This document shows positions 20,742 through 29,367 of a stretch of DNA of 64,000 nucleotides, one piece after another. The notes under the pieces were generated by a model that had not been told where the DNA came from, made no database searches, and saw nothing but the letters and a program-made list of their open reading frames with translations. Each line of letters starts with the position of its first letter. Positions within the stretch are counted from its first letter, which is position 1. The translations under genes were made by a program, and so were the position numbers. Source of the DNA: Enteractinococcus helveticum (GTDB lineage: Bacteria; Actinomycetota; Actinomycetes; Actinomycetales; Micrococcaceae); assembly GCF_001657475.1 (NCBI RefSeq), contig NZ_LXEY01000020.1, positions 62,001-126,000 of the forward strand. Reading direction: 5' to 3'.

Positions 20742-21284
20742 ATGAGCGTTAGTATTCGTCAAGCAAAACTCACCGACATCCACGAGCTTGTGCCCCTGGC
20801 AGCACGGACCTTCCCACTGGCGTGTCCGCCAGAAATGGATCGAGCTGCGATCGAAGAGTTCATTAAAGAAGGCTTGAACGCTGATGTCTTTTCCAACTGG
20901 ATTACCGGCGACGACAGTTATGTTCTCGTGGCCACTGACGGTGCCATGCTGGTTGGCTATACCGTGTGTGTTAATGGCGAACTGCCCGAAAATGCTCAAC
21001 TCGATATGGAGTTGCCTGCCGAATCCACGGTGATGCTGTCAAAGTTTTATGTGCATCCTGAATTCCACGGTGCCGGGGTCTCCAAGAAAATGATGACCCA
21101 CCTAATAGAGCACTATGTCACCTCCGAAGAGGAATGGATGTGGTTGGGAACCAACACGGACAACGCTCGTGCCATTGGCTTTTACGAACGCGTGGGCTTC
21201 AAACAGATCGGCACTCGGGAATTTGATGTTGGCGGCGCCAAAGCCAAGGATGTTGTGCTAGCACGCAAACTTCCATCGCTGTGA
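20742..21284 (+). CDS. GNAT-family N-acetyltransferase
   Basis: 180 residues from the ATG at 20742 (MSVSIRQAKLTDIHELVPLA). The acetyl-CoA-binding motif A region is LSKFYVHPEFHGAGVSKKMM, and the C-terminal ARAIGFYERVGFKQIG is the usual GNAT motif B. These enzymes transfer an acetyl group from acetyl-CoA to a primary amine of a small molecule or protein; the substrate is unknown. The frame continues upstream, but those residues are not GNAT-like and overlap the preceding gene, so the internal start is preferred. The ribosome binding site is weak (GGGG). Confidence 0.85.
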   Translation: MSVSIRQAKLTDIHELVPLAARTFPLACPPEMDRAAIEEFIKEGLNADVFSNWITGDDSYVLVATDGAMLVGYTVCVNGELPENAQLDMELPAESTVMLSKFYVHPEFHGAGVSKKMMTHLIEHYVTSEEEWMWLGTNTDNARAIGFYERVGFKQIGTREFDVGGAKAKDVVLARKLPSL

Positions 21285-21304
21285 CTGTGGCGGGCCTATC
21301 CGGT

Positions 21305-22651
21305 CTAGTTGGCGGTGACAACTCGGAGGGTAGAAGTCGAACTGAGCAGCCCAACCCGTATCAGCACGAGACCTAGTACCAAACAGGCAGCAACGACCAG
21401 CATGGATAGGGGAGAAACCACCACAGCAATCCCTAACAGGGGCAATGCTGTCGCAACTGCGGCGATCAACGTGAAGATTAAAACGATCCATAGTGGCCCA
21501 AATATCGCCCGACGGCGGCAAGATTCCAGCTGGGCAGAACTCATCCCAATACGTCGCAGACCTTGATACAGCGAAGCACGATCTAACACCTGAGCGGTCT
21601 GGGTGATGGCAACCGAGCAAGCGGCTAAGAGAAATGCGATGACCATCGTCAACAACACGCCCGTTTGTAAATCTGCCACGAGGTTCATTTCCACCGGATC
21701 CATCCCGGCCGAATCTTGGTCGCTGGTTGCTATATTCGCCAGCGACATTCCTGCACCACCCACGACCCCAATGTAGGTAGTCAGGGCTACTCCGCCAATT
21801 TGGGACCAGGCCTGTTGCGGCGATTCTAAAACAGCGCGAGCAGCCACCAGCGCCTCGGCCGTGGAGGCACGGCGCAGCCGCCAGTTTGTGACGATTTTGA
21901 TCAACCACGGACCAATGAAATGTAGTGCAATCATAGGCACCGCAAACGCAGCGAGAATCATCACGATGACGATCATTATGCTCCCGGCGCCAAGCGCATT
22001 GGCAAACAGTTGCGCTGCGATGAGCAGCACCACGGCAGCTACAATCCGGAACCAATGCAGACGGGCTGGGCGTTGCCTGGTGCGAACTCCCAACGGGGTG
22101 ATCTCCACTCGGCGCAGCCCGCCTATTGAAGCGGATACCCCAATGACGACGATGGCTGCTAGTACTGCAAGCAGTCCTGGTAACCCCAGCCACATGCCGG
22201 CCATACCAATGGGACCACCAGCGAAACGTAACAACCCAGCCAGCGGCATCAACACTACGTACCCGATCACGCCCGTCAAAGCCCCCACTATGGCAAGAAC
22301 TGAAGCTTCTACTACGGTGAGCGTCCGGAGCAATCCCGAGCTTGCCCCGATGAGTCGGAGCGACGAGAGCCGTTCATCTCGACGACGTGCCAAGAGTTTT
22401 GCGGCGGCCCCTGCCAACGAAATCACCGGCATGACCAGCAGGACGGCCGCAAGTGCAGCAAGAATCATATAGAAACCGCCCATGGCTCCTACGGCCTGCT
22501 CACCCAACGTGAAAAAGAAGCGGACCCCACCGGCCACGCTGAGGCTCAAGGCCGACACCACAGCAAAAGCGGCCACCGGCAACAACCAGGCCTGTCGGTC
22601 TGCAAAGAGTCGTGAAAGAAACAACCGGGTGACCGTTGCGGTGACTTTCAT
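21305..22651 (-). CDS. ABC transporter permease, FtsX family
   Basis: 448 residues, many hydrophobic helices arranged as in FtsX-like exporters. An N-terminal helix (LLPVAAFAVVSALSLSVAGG) is followed by helix pairs around LAALAAVLLVMPVISLAGAAA and VVEASVLAIVGALTGVIGYV. The C-terminal group is WIVLIFTLIAAVATALPLLG and LVVAACLVLGLVLI. LLARRRDERLSSLRLIGASSG matches the coupling region after the first FtsX unit, as in BceB-like or LolC-like proteins. The ATG at 22651 overlaps the TGA of the ATPase gene by the ATGA arrangement. The substrate is unknown; antimicrobial peptide sensing or efflux is one possibility. Confidence 0.88.
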   Translation of the reverse strand: MKVTATVTRLFLSRLFADRQAWLLPVAAFAVVSALSLSVAGGVRFFFTLGEQAVGAMGGFYMILAALAAVLLVMPVISLAGAAAKLLARRRDERLSSLRLIGASSGLLRTLTVVEASVLAIVGALTGVIGYVVLMPLAGLLRFAGGPIGMAGMWLGLPGLLAVLAAIVVIGVSASIGGLRRVEITPLGVRTRQRPARLHWFRIVAAVVLLIAAQLFANALGAGSIMIVIVMILAAFAVPMIALHFIGPWLIKIVTNWRLRRASTAEALVAARAVLESPQQAWSQIGGVALTTYIGVVGGAGMSLANIATSDQDSAGMDPVEMNLVADLQTGVLLTMVIAFLLAACSVAITQTAQVLDRASLYQGLRRIGMSSAQLESCRRRAIFGPLWIVLIFTLIAAVATALPLLGIAVVVSPLSMLVVAACLVLGLVLIRVGLLSSTSTLRVVTAN

Positions 22652-23358
22652 CGGTTGACTCCTGCAGTATCGGCGGAATCGGACACTAGACGGCCATCTC
22701 TGACGTGAATGAGGCGTTGGCACCGGGCCGCAACATCTTCATCATGAGTGACCAATACCAAACTGCGGCCTTGCCCAACAGTAGTGTTCAGTAACGCGGT
22801 GAGCACGGTTTTGGAAGTTTCTGAGTCCAAAGCGCCGGTTGGCTCATCGGCGAACACGACCGCTGGCTCTGCAACCTGGGCGCGAGCGATAGCTACCCGC
22901 TGAACCTGGCCGCCTGATAATTCTCCGAGCCGTCGTTCGAACATGCCATCCAAGCCCAACGTACTCAACCATTGGCGCGCATGATGCTGCGCTGTTGATC
23001 TGGAGACCCCAGATAACATGAGTGGCAACGCTGCATTTTCTTGTGCGGTAAGTTCGGGGAGGAGTAGCCCTTCTTGGAAGACAAAGCCTAGGTGGTCACG
23101 GCGTACTCTGGCGCGATGTTCTTCGCTCAGTGTTGGAAGATCGATACTGTCACTGTCACCAATGTTGAGTTGTACCGAGCCGGTATCTGGGACAAGGATG
23201 CCGGACAGGCAGTGCATCAGGGTGGTCTTGCCCGAACCGGAAGGACCCATAATGGCCACCGATTCGCCAGGAAACAGCGTGAGAATTATGTCGTCCAGGG
23301 CTCGCGTGGTGCCATAAGACTTGGTCAAGCCCTGAGCTACAAGTATTGGTTGTGTCAT
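22648..23358 (-). CDS. ABC transporter ATP-binding protein
   Basis: 236 residues. Walker A IMGPSGSGKTTLM, signature LSGGQVQRVAIARAQ, Walker B VVFADEPTGALD and switch LVTHDED mark a MacB/BceA-type ATPase. It is translationally coupled to the FtsX-type permease downstream on the minus strand. The arrangement mirrors the plus-strand ABC pair at 17.4-19.4 kb, but the two ATPases are clearly diverged. No adjacent two-component system was seen, so a Bce-type regulatory link is not supported. Confidence 0.92.
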   Translation of the reverse strand: MTQPILVAQGLTKSYGTTRALDDIILTLFPGESVAIMGPSGSGKTTLMHCLSGILVPDTGSVQLNIGDSDSIDLPTLSEEHRARVRRDHLGFVFQEGLLLPELTAQENAALPLMLSGVSRSTAQHHARQWLSTLGLDGMFERRLGELSGGQVQRVAIARAQVAEPAVVFADEPTGALDSETSKTVLTALLNTTVGQGRSLVLVTHDEDVAARCQRLIHVRDGRLVSDSADTAGVNR

Positions 23359-23521
23359 GCTTCAATTGTTGAGCCCAGCGCCTGCAAGTGTCCTCAGCCG
23401 CTATGACGATTTCATATCCGCTTCGTCCTCCTGAGGTATGACAGCCGTGACCTGGGAATAGAGCTTGAGCTTGTCCCGTTGTCCTTGGTGACCATGAATT
23501 GTCAACGAAAGGATGATCGAG

Positions 23522-24193
23522 ATGGCTGACTACATTCTGCTCGGGGGACACGGAAAGGTCGCAATGCGAGCTACTCCTCGTCTCGTTGAAGAAGGACACA
23601 CAGTGACGGCTGTGATCCGCAAAGAAGAACAGACCCAAGAGGTGGAAGCAACCGGTGCCAAGGCACTGTTGTTGGACATTGAAAAAGCCACCGTCAATGA
23701 TTTCGCCGATGCTTTTCGAGGGAAAGACGGTGTTATTTGGGCTGCAGGGGCTGGCGGAGGTAATCCGCAACGTACCTATGCGGTAGATCGTGATGCCGCC
23801 CAACGGTCCATCGATGCTGCCGTGCAGGCTGGGGTCGGCCGATATGTGATGGTTTCCTACGCTGGAGCAGGTTCTGACCATGGAGTCAGCGAAGATAGTT
23901 CATTTTTTCCTTATGCTGAGTCGAAGTCTGCTGCCGATGCCTATCTGCGTGAAAGCGACTTGAAATACACCATTCTTGGGCCCGGTCTCTTGACGCTGGA
24001 AGACCCGACGTTCAAGATTAGTCTGGCGCCAGAAACCGGTTCGGCCCAGTCAGCGGATGGTGGGCGTGACACATCCCGCAGTAACGTTGCTGAAGCGATC
24101 GTGGTGGCTCTGGATGAAGACGCTACCATCGGCCAAACGATAGACTTTTATGATGGGGACACTGACATCCGCGAGCTGTTCCGATCCCTGTGA
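23522..24193 (+). CDS. NAD(P)-binding atypical short-chain dehydrogenase family protein
   Basis: 223 residues from ATG 23522 (MADYILLGGHGKVAMRATPR). The Rossmann fold with LLGGHGKVA at the N-terminus, DGVIWAAGAGG in the middle and YAESKSAADAYLRES (Tyr-x3-Lys-like) fits the atypical SDR5/NmrA-like group. No classical catalytic tetrad is certain. These often reduce quinones or flavins or act as redox sensors; the function here is unknown. AAAGGA lies 5-9 nt ahead of this ATG, whereas the ATG three codons earlier abuts the same sequence, so the later start is chosen. Confidence 0.82.
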   Translation: MADYILLGGHGKVAMRATPRLVEEGHTVTAVIRKEEQTQEVEATGAKALLLDIEKATVNDFADAFRGKDGVIWAAGAGGGNPQRTYAVDRDAAQRSIDAAVQAGVGRYVMVSYAGAGSDHGVSEDSSFFPYAESKSAADAYLRESDLKYTILGPGLLTLEDPTFKISLAPETGSAQSADGGRDTSRSNVAEAIVVALDEDATIGQTIDFYDGDTDIRELFRSL

Positions 24194-24259
24194 TGCCTGC
24201 ATGTGAATGAGAAGTTACGGGCAGTTGCAGCAGTGAACTCGCCAAATAACAATACTGAC

Positions 24260-24300
24260 GCCAAGCCTGGAGCATCCTAGGGTGCACCAGGCTTGGCTTT
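24260..24300 (+). terminator. Terminator after the SDR gene
   Basis: Stem GCCAAGCCTGG/CCAGGCTTGGC (24260-24270 with 24287-24297), a 16-nt loop, then TTTGGCATTTTG. Confidence 0.8.
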
Positions 24301-24458
24301 GGCATTTTGCGGTGTGCCCCATCACTGTTATGCCCGCGTGCACCGTTTGAATTTCAAACCGACCATCGTGTCATACTAAAACTACTTGTCTCGTCGGGGT
24401 GGTTTGGAATGTTTTGACGGTTCGGACGATTGGCCCGGTACCGGTGCAGCGGTACGGT

Positions 24459-26075
24459 TTACGTACCACTTGGCCCGTCACTGCGGTGTAATCCGCCTGC
24501 ATCAAGGTGTAGCCAGGTGTCGATATTTATCTGTCGCAAGAAAACATCATCGTGGCTCACAATAATCAATGCACCCTGATACGTGTTGAGAGCCTCAACG
24601 AACTCTTGAATGGTCTTCAAATCGAGGTTGTTGGTCGGTTCATCAAGAATCAGAAGTTCGTTGGGTGGTTCGGCCAATAAAAGTAGTGCCAATGCGATGC
24701 GGAAGCGTTCTCCACCGGAGAGCTCGCCAATCTTTTGTTTCACGGTGTCAGCTCGGAATAAGAACCTGGCCAGTTGGGCTCGAATGTGCTCCGATTCGGC
24801 ATGAGGTGCAGCCAAGCGGAACGCCTCGAGCATAGTGATCTCGTCATCTAAATGATCGAGACGCTGGGGGAGATAGCCGATCCGATCCGTATAGGATGTG
24901 CCTGAGATGCAGCTCGCTTCGCTGTGGTCATTGCTAAGCAATCTTTCAATCAGCAGCGTCTTGCCGCTACCATTACGACCGGTGATGGCTACTCGTTCTG
25001 GGCCCTGGATGATTACTGGTCGAGCGTCGGGTTGTTGAAACTCGACCAAGCGCCGTAAGTTGTGCACTTCAGGGTCAGGGAGGTGTATTCGAATGTGCTT
25101 GTCGGCGCGAACTTTTTGCGACAACTCGTCAACTTCCTCACGTGCGACCAGGACTTTGTCATCGGCTTCATCGCGAAGTTTGCCTGCCGAAACCTGTGCC
25201 TGTTGTTTGCGTAGTTTCATAATCATTTTTGGTTCACGTTTGTTTTCAAACGCCTTGTTCCCGAACCGTTTGCGGCGGGCCAATTTAGTTTCTGCCTCGA
25301 TACGCTGACGCTTTTCGGTTTTGAGTTTCTGCTCGGCAGTACGAAGCGACTGTTCCGCTGCTGCTTGCTCTTGTTGGAGATAGTCTATGTAGGCTGAGTA
25401 ATTTCCCCCAAATATCGTCAGCGATCCAGTGTGTAGTTCAGCTGTGTTGTCCATGAGATCTAACAAGGTGACATCGTGACTGACGATAATCAGTGTTCCT
25501 CGCCAACGCGTAATGGTCTCATAAAGCGTGGCGCGAGTCTCACGGTCAAGATTATTCGTTGGTTCATCCAGCAGCACCACGTCATGCTCGCCCAGTTGTA
25601 GACCGACCAAAGCAATCAAAATCGATTCGCCACCGGACAGTGTGCCCACGGTGCGCGCCAAATCAATGTCCATGAGCCCAATATCGTCGAGGGCGGCTCT
25701 GGCGCGGGCTTCAATGTCCCAATCCTCGCCAATGGTATCGAAGTGTTTCGGATCAACATCGCCGGATTCGATAGCGGCTAATGCATCTATCTTAGTGCGA
25801 ATGCCCAGCAGATCTGCTACGGTCTCCTGGGTTTCTAAAGTCAGGTGCTGCGGTAGGTAACCGACTGATCCCGAAACCGCTATAGAACCGCTCGTGGGTG
25901 AATATCGCCCAGCCATCAGTTTGAGCAGTGTCGTCTTGCCGGCGCCGTTGGCACCGATCAAGCCGGTCCGTCCAGATCCAAAGACTGCTGAAATGTCATA
26001 CAGCACTTCGGTGCCGTCGGGCCATGCAAAAGAGACGTCGTCACAGACGACGATAGAATGTGAACGGTCCGGCAT
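24459..26075 (-). CDS. ABC-F family ATPase (ribosome-associated)
   Basis: 538 residues, two ATPase domains and no membrane segment. Domain 1 has Walker A LIGANGAGKTTLL, signature LSGGESILIAL and Walker B VVLLDEPTNNLD. Domain 2 has ITGRNGSGKTLL, LSGGERFRIAL and LLILDEPTNNLD. The linker between them (about 230-315) is charged and helical (AAAEQSLRTAEQKLKTEKRQ; ARRKRFGNKAFENKREPK). ABC-F proteins bind the ribosomal E site and either protect against antibiotics or assist translation. The antibiotic class, if any, cannot be read. The 5' leader carries a short ORF and hairpins typical of attenuation-controlled resistance ABC-Fs, favouring the resistance subclass. The start ATG is at 26075 with AAGGAG upstream. 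Confidence 0.9.
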   Translation of the reverse strand: MPDRSHSIVVCDDVSFAWPDGTEVLYDISAVFGSGRTGLIGANGAGKTTLLKLMAGRYSPTSGSIAVSGSVGYLPQHLTLETQETVADLLGIRTKIDALAAIESGDVDPKHFDTIGEDWDIEARARAALDDIGLMDIDLARTVGTLSGGESILIALVGLQLGEHDVVLLDEPTNNLDRETRATLYETITRWRGTLIIVSHDVTLLDLMDNTAELHTGSLTIFGGNYSAYIDYLQQEQAAAEQSLRTAEQKLKTEKRQRIEAETKLARRKRFGNKAFENKREPKMIMKLRKQQAQVSAGKLRDEADDKVLVAREEVDELSQKVRADKHIRIHLPDPEVHNLRRLVEFQQPDARPVIIQGPERVAITGRNGSGKTLLIERLLSNDHSEASCISGTSYTDRIGYLPQRLDHLDDEITMLEAFRLAAPHAESEHIRAQLARFLFRADTVKQKIGELSGGERFRIALALLLLAEPPNELLILDEPTNNLDLKTIQEFVEALNTYQGALIIVSHDDVFLRQINIDTWLHLDAGGLHRSDGPSGT

Positions 26076-26076
26076 G

Positions 26077-26205
26077 AGGCTCCTTGAAGATTGTCAGGCA
26101 TGGCGCTGACAACGGAGCCACAAAGAAGGCTACAACGAGATCAGTGCACTGGGGCGCTTGAATTTTCGTTGTAGATCCACATGATAACCAGGAGTCCTTC
26201 TTCAG
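26077..26205 (-). promoter_or_regulatory. Structured leader with candidate ribosome-mediated attenuator for the ABC-F gene
   Basis: On the minus strand two nested helices pair in register: AAGAAGG (plus 26196-26202) with CCTTCTT (26123-26129), and CTACAACGA (26166-26174) with TCGTTGTAG (26130-26138). A second domain pairs GGCTCC (26115-26120) with GGAGCC (26077-26082, including the ABC-F ribosome binding site) around TTGTCAG/CTGACAA (26091-26097, 26106-26112). A 13-codon ORF runs through one arm of the first helix. This suggests that ribosome stalling on the short ORF changes pairing and exposes the downstream binding site. The mechanism is inferred. Confidence 0.6.
26141..26182 (-). CDS. Candidate leader peptide (13 residues)
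   Basis: ATG-to-TGA frame encoding MWIYNENSSAPVH in the leader of the ABC-F gene. AAGGA lies about 12 nt upstream, a rather long spacing. Codons 4-6 form one arm of the CTACAACGA/TCGTTGTAG helix, so translation would disrupt it. It ends just inside a CAGTGCACTG palindrome. Leader peptides of this size precede many macrolide, lincosamide and pleuromutilin resistance ABC-F genes; sequences are not conserved, so support comes from position only. Confidence 0.45.
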   Translation of the reverse strand: MWIYNENSSAPVH

Positions 26206-26229
26206 ACAGTGATACCTTGCTCAGAATAA

Positions 26230-26268
26230 CAAAAAACGGGTGAGACGGAAAACCCGTCCCACCCGTTT
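26230..26268 (-). terminator. Rho-independent terminator after sdhB
   Basis: Minus-strand stem AAACGGGTGgGACGG/CCGTCtCACCCGTTT with a short loop, then a six-T run (plus-strand A-run 26231-26236). It lies 14 bp after the sdhB stop. Confidence 0.9.
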
Positions 26269-26281
26269 GAGCTAGGCGTTA

Positions 26282-27046
26282 CTAGATGTTGCGAGCCAGA
26301 ATGGCTTGCTTGACCTCTGCGATAGCTTTGGTGACCTGAATACCACGTGGGCATGCTTCGGTGCAGTTGAAGGTGGTACGGCAGCGCCATACGCCTTCTT
26401 TATCGTTGAGTACCTCAAGACGCATGTCGCCACCTTCGTCACGGTCATCGAAGATGAAGCGGTGCGCGTTGACAATGGCTGCTGGGCCGAAGTACTGGCC
26501 GTCGGTCCAGAAGACTGGGCAGGACGACGTGCAAGCTGCACACAGGATGCACTTGGTGGTGTCGTCAAAAGCTGCGCGAGCTTCGGCGGATTGCAGACGT
26601 TCGCGGGTTGGTTCGCGTGATTCGTCAGCGATCAGGAAAGGCATGATTTCGCGGTAGGACTGGAAGAATGGTTCCATGTCGACGATCATGTCTTTTTCGA
26701 CCGGCAGACCCTTGATCGGTTCTACGGTAATTGGCTTGGACAGATCCAGGTCTTTGAGCAGGACTTTACAGGCCAGACGGTTGACACCGTTGATACGCAT
26801 AGCGTCGGATCCACAAATACCGTGCGCACAGGAACGGCGGAACGTCAGGGTACCGTCGATTTCCCATTTGATTTTGTGCAGGGCATCGAGGACACGGTCG
26901 GTGCCGTACATCTCAATGGTCCAGGTATCCCAGTACGCTTCCTCATGGAATTCTGGCTGGTAACGACGAACTTGCATGGTGACGGTGAAGGATTCGATCT
27001 CACCCATGCCTGCTGTGTTGTTGGTTGGTTCTAATGTTGTAGTCAT
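26282..27046 (-). CDS. sdhB: Succinate dehydrogenase iron-sulfur subunit
   Basis: 254 residues. Electron-transfer subunit of complex II, carrying [2Fe-2S], [4Fe-4S] and [3Fe-4S] clusters from SdhA to the membrane quinone site. The 2Fe-2S Cys set is RRSCAHGICGSDAM and the later RLACK. The C-terminal ferredoxin-type sets are CILCAACTSSCP and CTEACPRGI, with FNC preceding. The start overlaps the sdhA stop in a TAATG arrangement. Last gene of sdhCDAB, followed by a strong terminator. Confidence 0.97.
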   Translation of the reverse strand: MTTTLEPTNNTAGMGEIESFTVTMQVRRYQPEFHEEAYWDTWTIEMYGTDRVLDALHKIKWEIDGTLTFRRSCAHGICGSDAMRINGVNRLACKVLLKDLDLSKPITVEPIKGLPVEKDMIVDMEPFFQSYREIMPFLIADESREPTRERLQSAEARAAFDDTTKCILCAACTSSCPVFWTDGQYFGPAAIVNAHRFIFDDRDEGGDMRLEVLNDKEGVWRCRTTFNCTEACPRGIQVTKAIAEVKQAILARNI

Positions 27047-28833
27047 TAGTACTTACGCTCCATTGGCTCGTAGCGGGTCATGACGACGTCTTTAGTATCG
27101 AAACGAATGCCCTTGACACCTTCGGTCTCCGCGTTTTCGTCACGGTAGAGCATTGAGTGAACCATCCAGTTTTCGTCATCACGGTCTGGGAAGTCTTCGC
27201 GGTAGTGACCACCACGTGACTCTGGACGGTGCAGGGCAGCAACGGACATGGCCTCGGCAATGTCGAGTAGGTAGCCCAATTCTAGACCTTCAAGCAGGTC
27301 CAGGTTGTAGCGCTTGCCCTTGTCTTGAACTGCAACGTTCTTGTAACGTTCACGAAGCTCTTCGATCTTGTCGATGGCACGGCGAATGGATTCTTCGGTA
27401 CGGAAGACCTGCATATCGGCGTCCATGACTTCCTGCAGTTCAGCGCGAAGTTCACCGACTTTTTCGGTGCCTTCTGCAGAACGCAGCGATTCGATCTGGT
27501 TGACCAGGAATGCTTCACCATTTTCAGGCAGGTCAACGAAGTCAGCATCTTTGGCGTATTCGGCAGCATAGATACCGGCGCGACGACCAAAGACGTTGAT
27601 GTCCAGCAGGGAGTTGGTTCCCAGACGGTTTGCACCGTGTACGGAGACACAGGCAACCTCACCGGCAGCAAACAGACCCGGGATGCGGGTCTCGTTGTCT
27701 TGCAACACGTTTGCTTCGATGTCGGTGGGGATACCACCCATCACGTAGTGACAGGTTGGGAAGACGGGTACTGGTTCGGTGTACGGTTCGACACCCAGGT
27801 AGGTTCGAGCGAATTCGGTAATATCTGGGAGTTTGGCGTCGATGTGCTCTGGTTCCAGGTGGGTCAGGTCGAGCAGGACGTAGTCCTTATTCGGGCCTGC
27901 GCCGCGACCTTCACGCACTTCGTTGGCCATCGAACGGGCCACGATGTCACGCGGAGCCAAGTCCTTAATGGTTGGCGCGTAGCGTTCCATGAAGCGCTCA
28001 CCGTCGGCGTTACGCAGAATACCGCCTTCACCACGGGCCGCTTCAGACAACAGAATGCCCAGGCCAGCCAACCCGGTTGGGTGGAACTGGATGAATTCCA
28101 TGTCTTCCAGTGGGATGCCGTGACGGTAGGCAATAGCCATGCCGTCACCGGTCAGGGTGTGGGCATTGGAGGTGGTCTTGAAGACCTTGCCAGCACCGCC
28201 GGTTGCAAAGACAACGGACTTGGCCTGGAAGATGTGCAGTTCACCGGTGGCCAGTTCATAAGAAACGACACCTGCGACACGCTTTTGCGTGTAGGTGGTG
28301 CCGTCTTCACGAGTGGCCTCTTCGTCGACCATCAGCAGGTCAAGAACATAGAACTCGTTGTAGAACTCGACGTTGTGCTTGACACAGTTTTGGTACAGGG
28401 TCTGCAAAATCATGTGACCGGTACGGTCAGCTGCATAGCAGGCACGACGAACCGGGGCTTTACCGTGGTCGCGGGTGTGTCCACCGAAGCGACGCTGGTC
28501 GATTTTGCCTTCGGGGGTACGGTTGAACGGCAGACCCATTTTTTCAAGGTCCAGGACGGCGTCGATGGCTTCTTTGGCCATGACTTCAGCAGCATCCTGG
28601 TCCACAATGTAGTCGCCACCTTTAACGGTGTCGAAGGTATGCCATTCCCAGTTGTCTTCTTCAACGTTTGCCAGGGCGGCACACATACCACCCTGGGCCG
28701 CGCCGGTGTGTGAACGAGTTGGGTACAGCTTGGTCAGTACTGCAGTCCGTGCACGTTGACCGGATTCGATGGCTGCGCGCATGCCAGCGCCACCGGCGCC
28801 GACAATGACGACATCGTACTTATGTACTTGCAT
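27046..28833 (-). CDS. sdhA: Succinate dehydrogenase flavoprotein subunit
   Basis: 595 residues. Oxidises succinate to fumarate with covalently bound FAD. The N-terminal dinucleotide motif is VVIVGAGGAGMRAA. The His that carries FAD is in SHTGAAQGG. The active-site region HPTGLAGLGILLSEAARGEGG and the capping-domain Arg region are intact. HGANRLGTNSLLDINVFGRRAG is conserved. Length is typical of actinobacterial SdhA. It sits between sdhD (40 bp upstream) and sdhB. Confidence 0.97.
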   Translation of the reverse strand: MQVHKYDVVIVGAGGAGMRAAIESGQRARTAVLTKLYPTRSHTGAAQGGMCAALANVEEDNWEWHTFDTVKGGDYIVDQDAAEVMAKEAIDAVLDLEKMGLPFNRTPEGKIDQRRFGGHTRDHGKAPVRRACYAADRTGHMILQTLYQNCVKHNVEFYNEFYVLDLLMVDEEATREDGTTYTQKRVAGVVSYELATGELHIFQAKSVVFATGGAGKVFKTTSNAHTLTGDGMAIAYRHGIPLEDMEFIQFHPTGLAGLGILLSEAARGEGGILRNADGERFMERYAPTIKDLAPRDIVARSMANEVREGRGAGPNKDYVLLDLTHLEPEHIDAKLPDITEFARTYLGVEPYTEPVPVFPTCHYVMGGIPTDIEANVLQDNETRIPGLFAAGEVACVSVHGANRLGTNSLLDINVFGRRAGIYAAEYAKDADFVDLPENGEAFLVNQIESLRSAEGTEKVGELRAELQEVMDADMQVFRTEESIRRAIDKIEELRERYKNVAVQDKGKRYNLDLLEGLELGYLLDIAEAMSVAALHRPESRGGHYREDFPDRDDENWMVHSMLYRDENAETEGVKGIRFDTKDVVMTRYEPMERKY

Positions 28834-28873
28834 CAGATGAAGTCTTCTTTCTTAAGTCTTGTGCTTGGGCTGC

Positions 28874-29362
28874 TTACTGGTTGAAGCAGAAGCTTGGCGA
28901 GTTGTCTAACAAGTTGCCTGCCGCATCGGTCATACATGGTTCGAAGGTGAAGATCACCAGGGTACCGAGCACGACGATGGCGATGGACGCCAGGTACAGC
29001 ACAACTTTGAAGGCAACACGGGTGCTGTCTTTTTTGGTGTAGTCATCAATGATCGTAGCGACACCAATGGTGCCGTGGATCATTGCCAGCCACAGCATGA
29101 CCAGGTCCCAGATCTGCCAGAGCGGGGACGCCCACTTACCGGCGACCAGCCCGAAGTTCAGACCGTGCACGCCGTCACCAATCATCAGGTTGGTGAACAG
29201 GTGCGTGAAGATCAAGACCAACAAAATTGGTCCAGAGATGCGCATGAACAGCCACTTGAACATTTCCCAGTTCGAGCTGGATGACGCAGATTGACGGATG
29301 TATTTAGGATCGATGTCGCCAGACCGTGGTGCGGCGATATTGATCTGCTGTTGTGTAGTCAT
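28874..29362 (-). CDS. sdhD: Succinate dehydrogenase membrane anchor subunit
   Basis: 162 residues with three transmembrane helices: about 35-62 (LFMRISGPILLVLIFTHLF), about 83-105 (WQIWDLVMLWLAMIHGTIGV) and about 122-145 (FKVVLYLASIAIVVLGTLVI). It resembles actinobacterial SdhD, which anchors SdhAB and helps form the quinone/heme site. The conserved His is in LIFTHLFTN and MIHGTIG. It follows sdhC with a 5-bp gap in the operon order C-D-A-B. Confidence 0.9.
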   Translation of the reverse strand: MTTQQQINIAAPRSGDIDPKYIRQSASSSSNWEMFKWLFMRISGPILLVLIFTHLFTNLMIGDGVHGLNFGLVAGKWASPLWQIWDLVMLWLAMIHGTIGVATIIDDYTKKDSTRVAFKVVLYLASIAIVVLGTLVIFTFEPCMTDAAGNLLDNSPSFCFNQ

Positions 29363-29367
29363 GTGCG

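Noticed and set aside
21258..22193. 311-codon frame opposite in phase to the FtsX permease
   Set aside because: Same strand, different phase of a clear permease gene; high Arg/His/Cys content typical of an out-of-frame reading.
27325..28713. 462-codon open frame antisense to sdhA
   Set aside because: Shadow of a strongly conserved sdhA coding sequence; no family resemblance.
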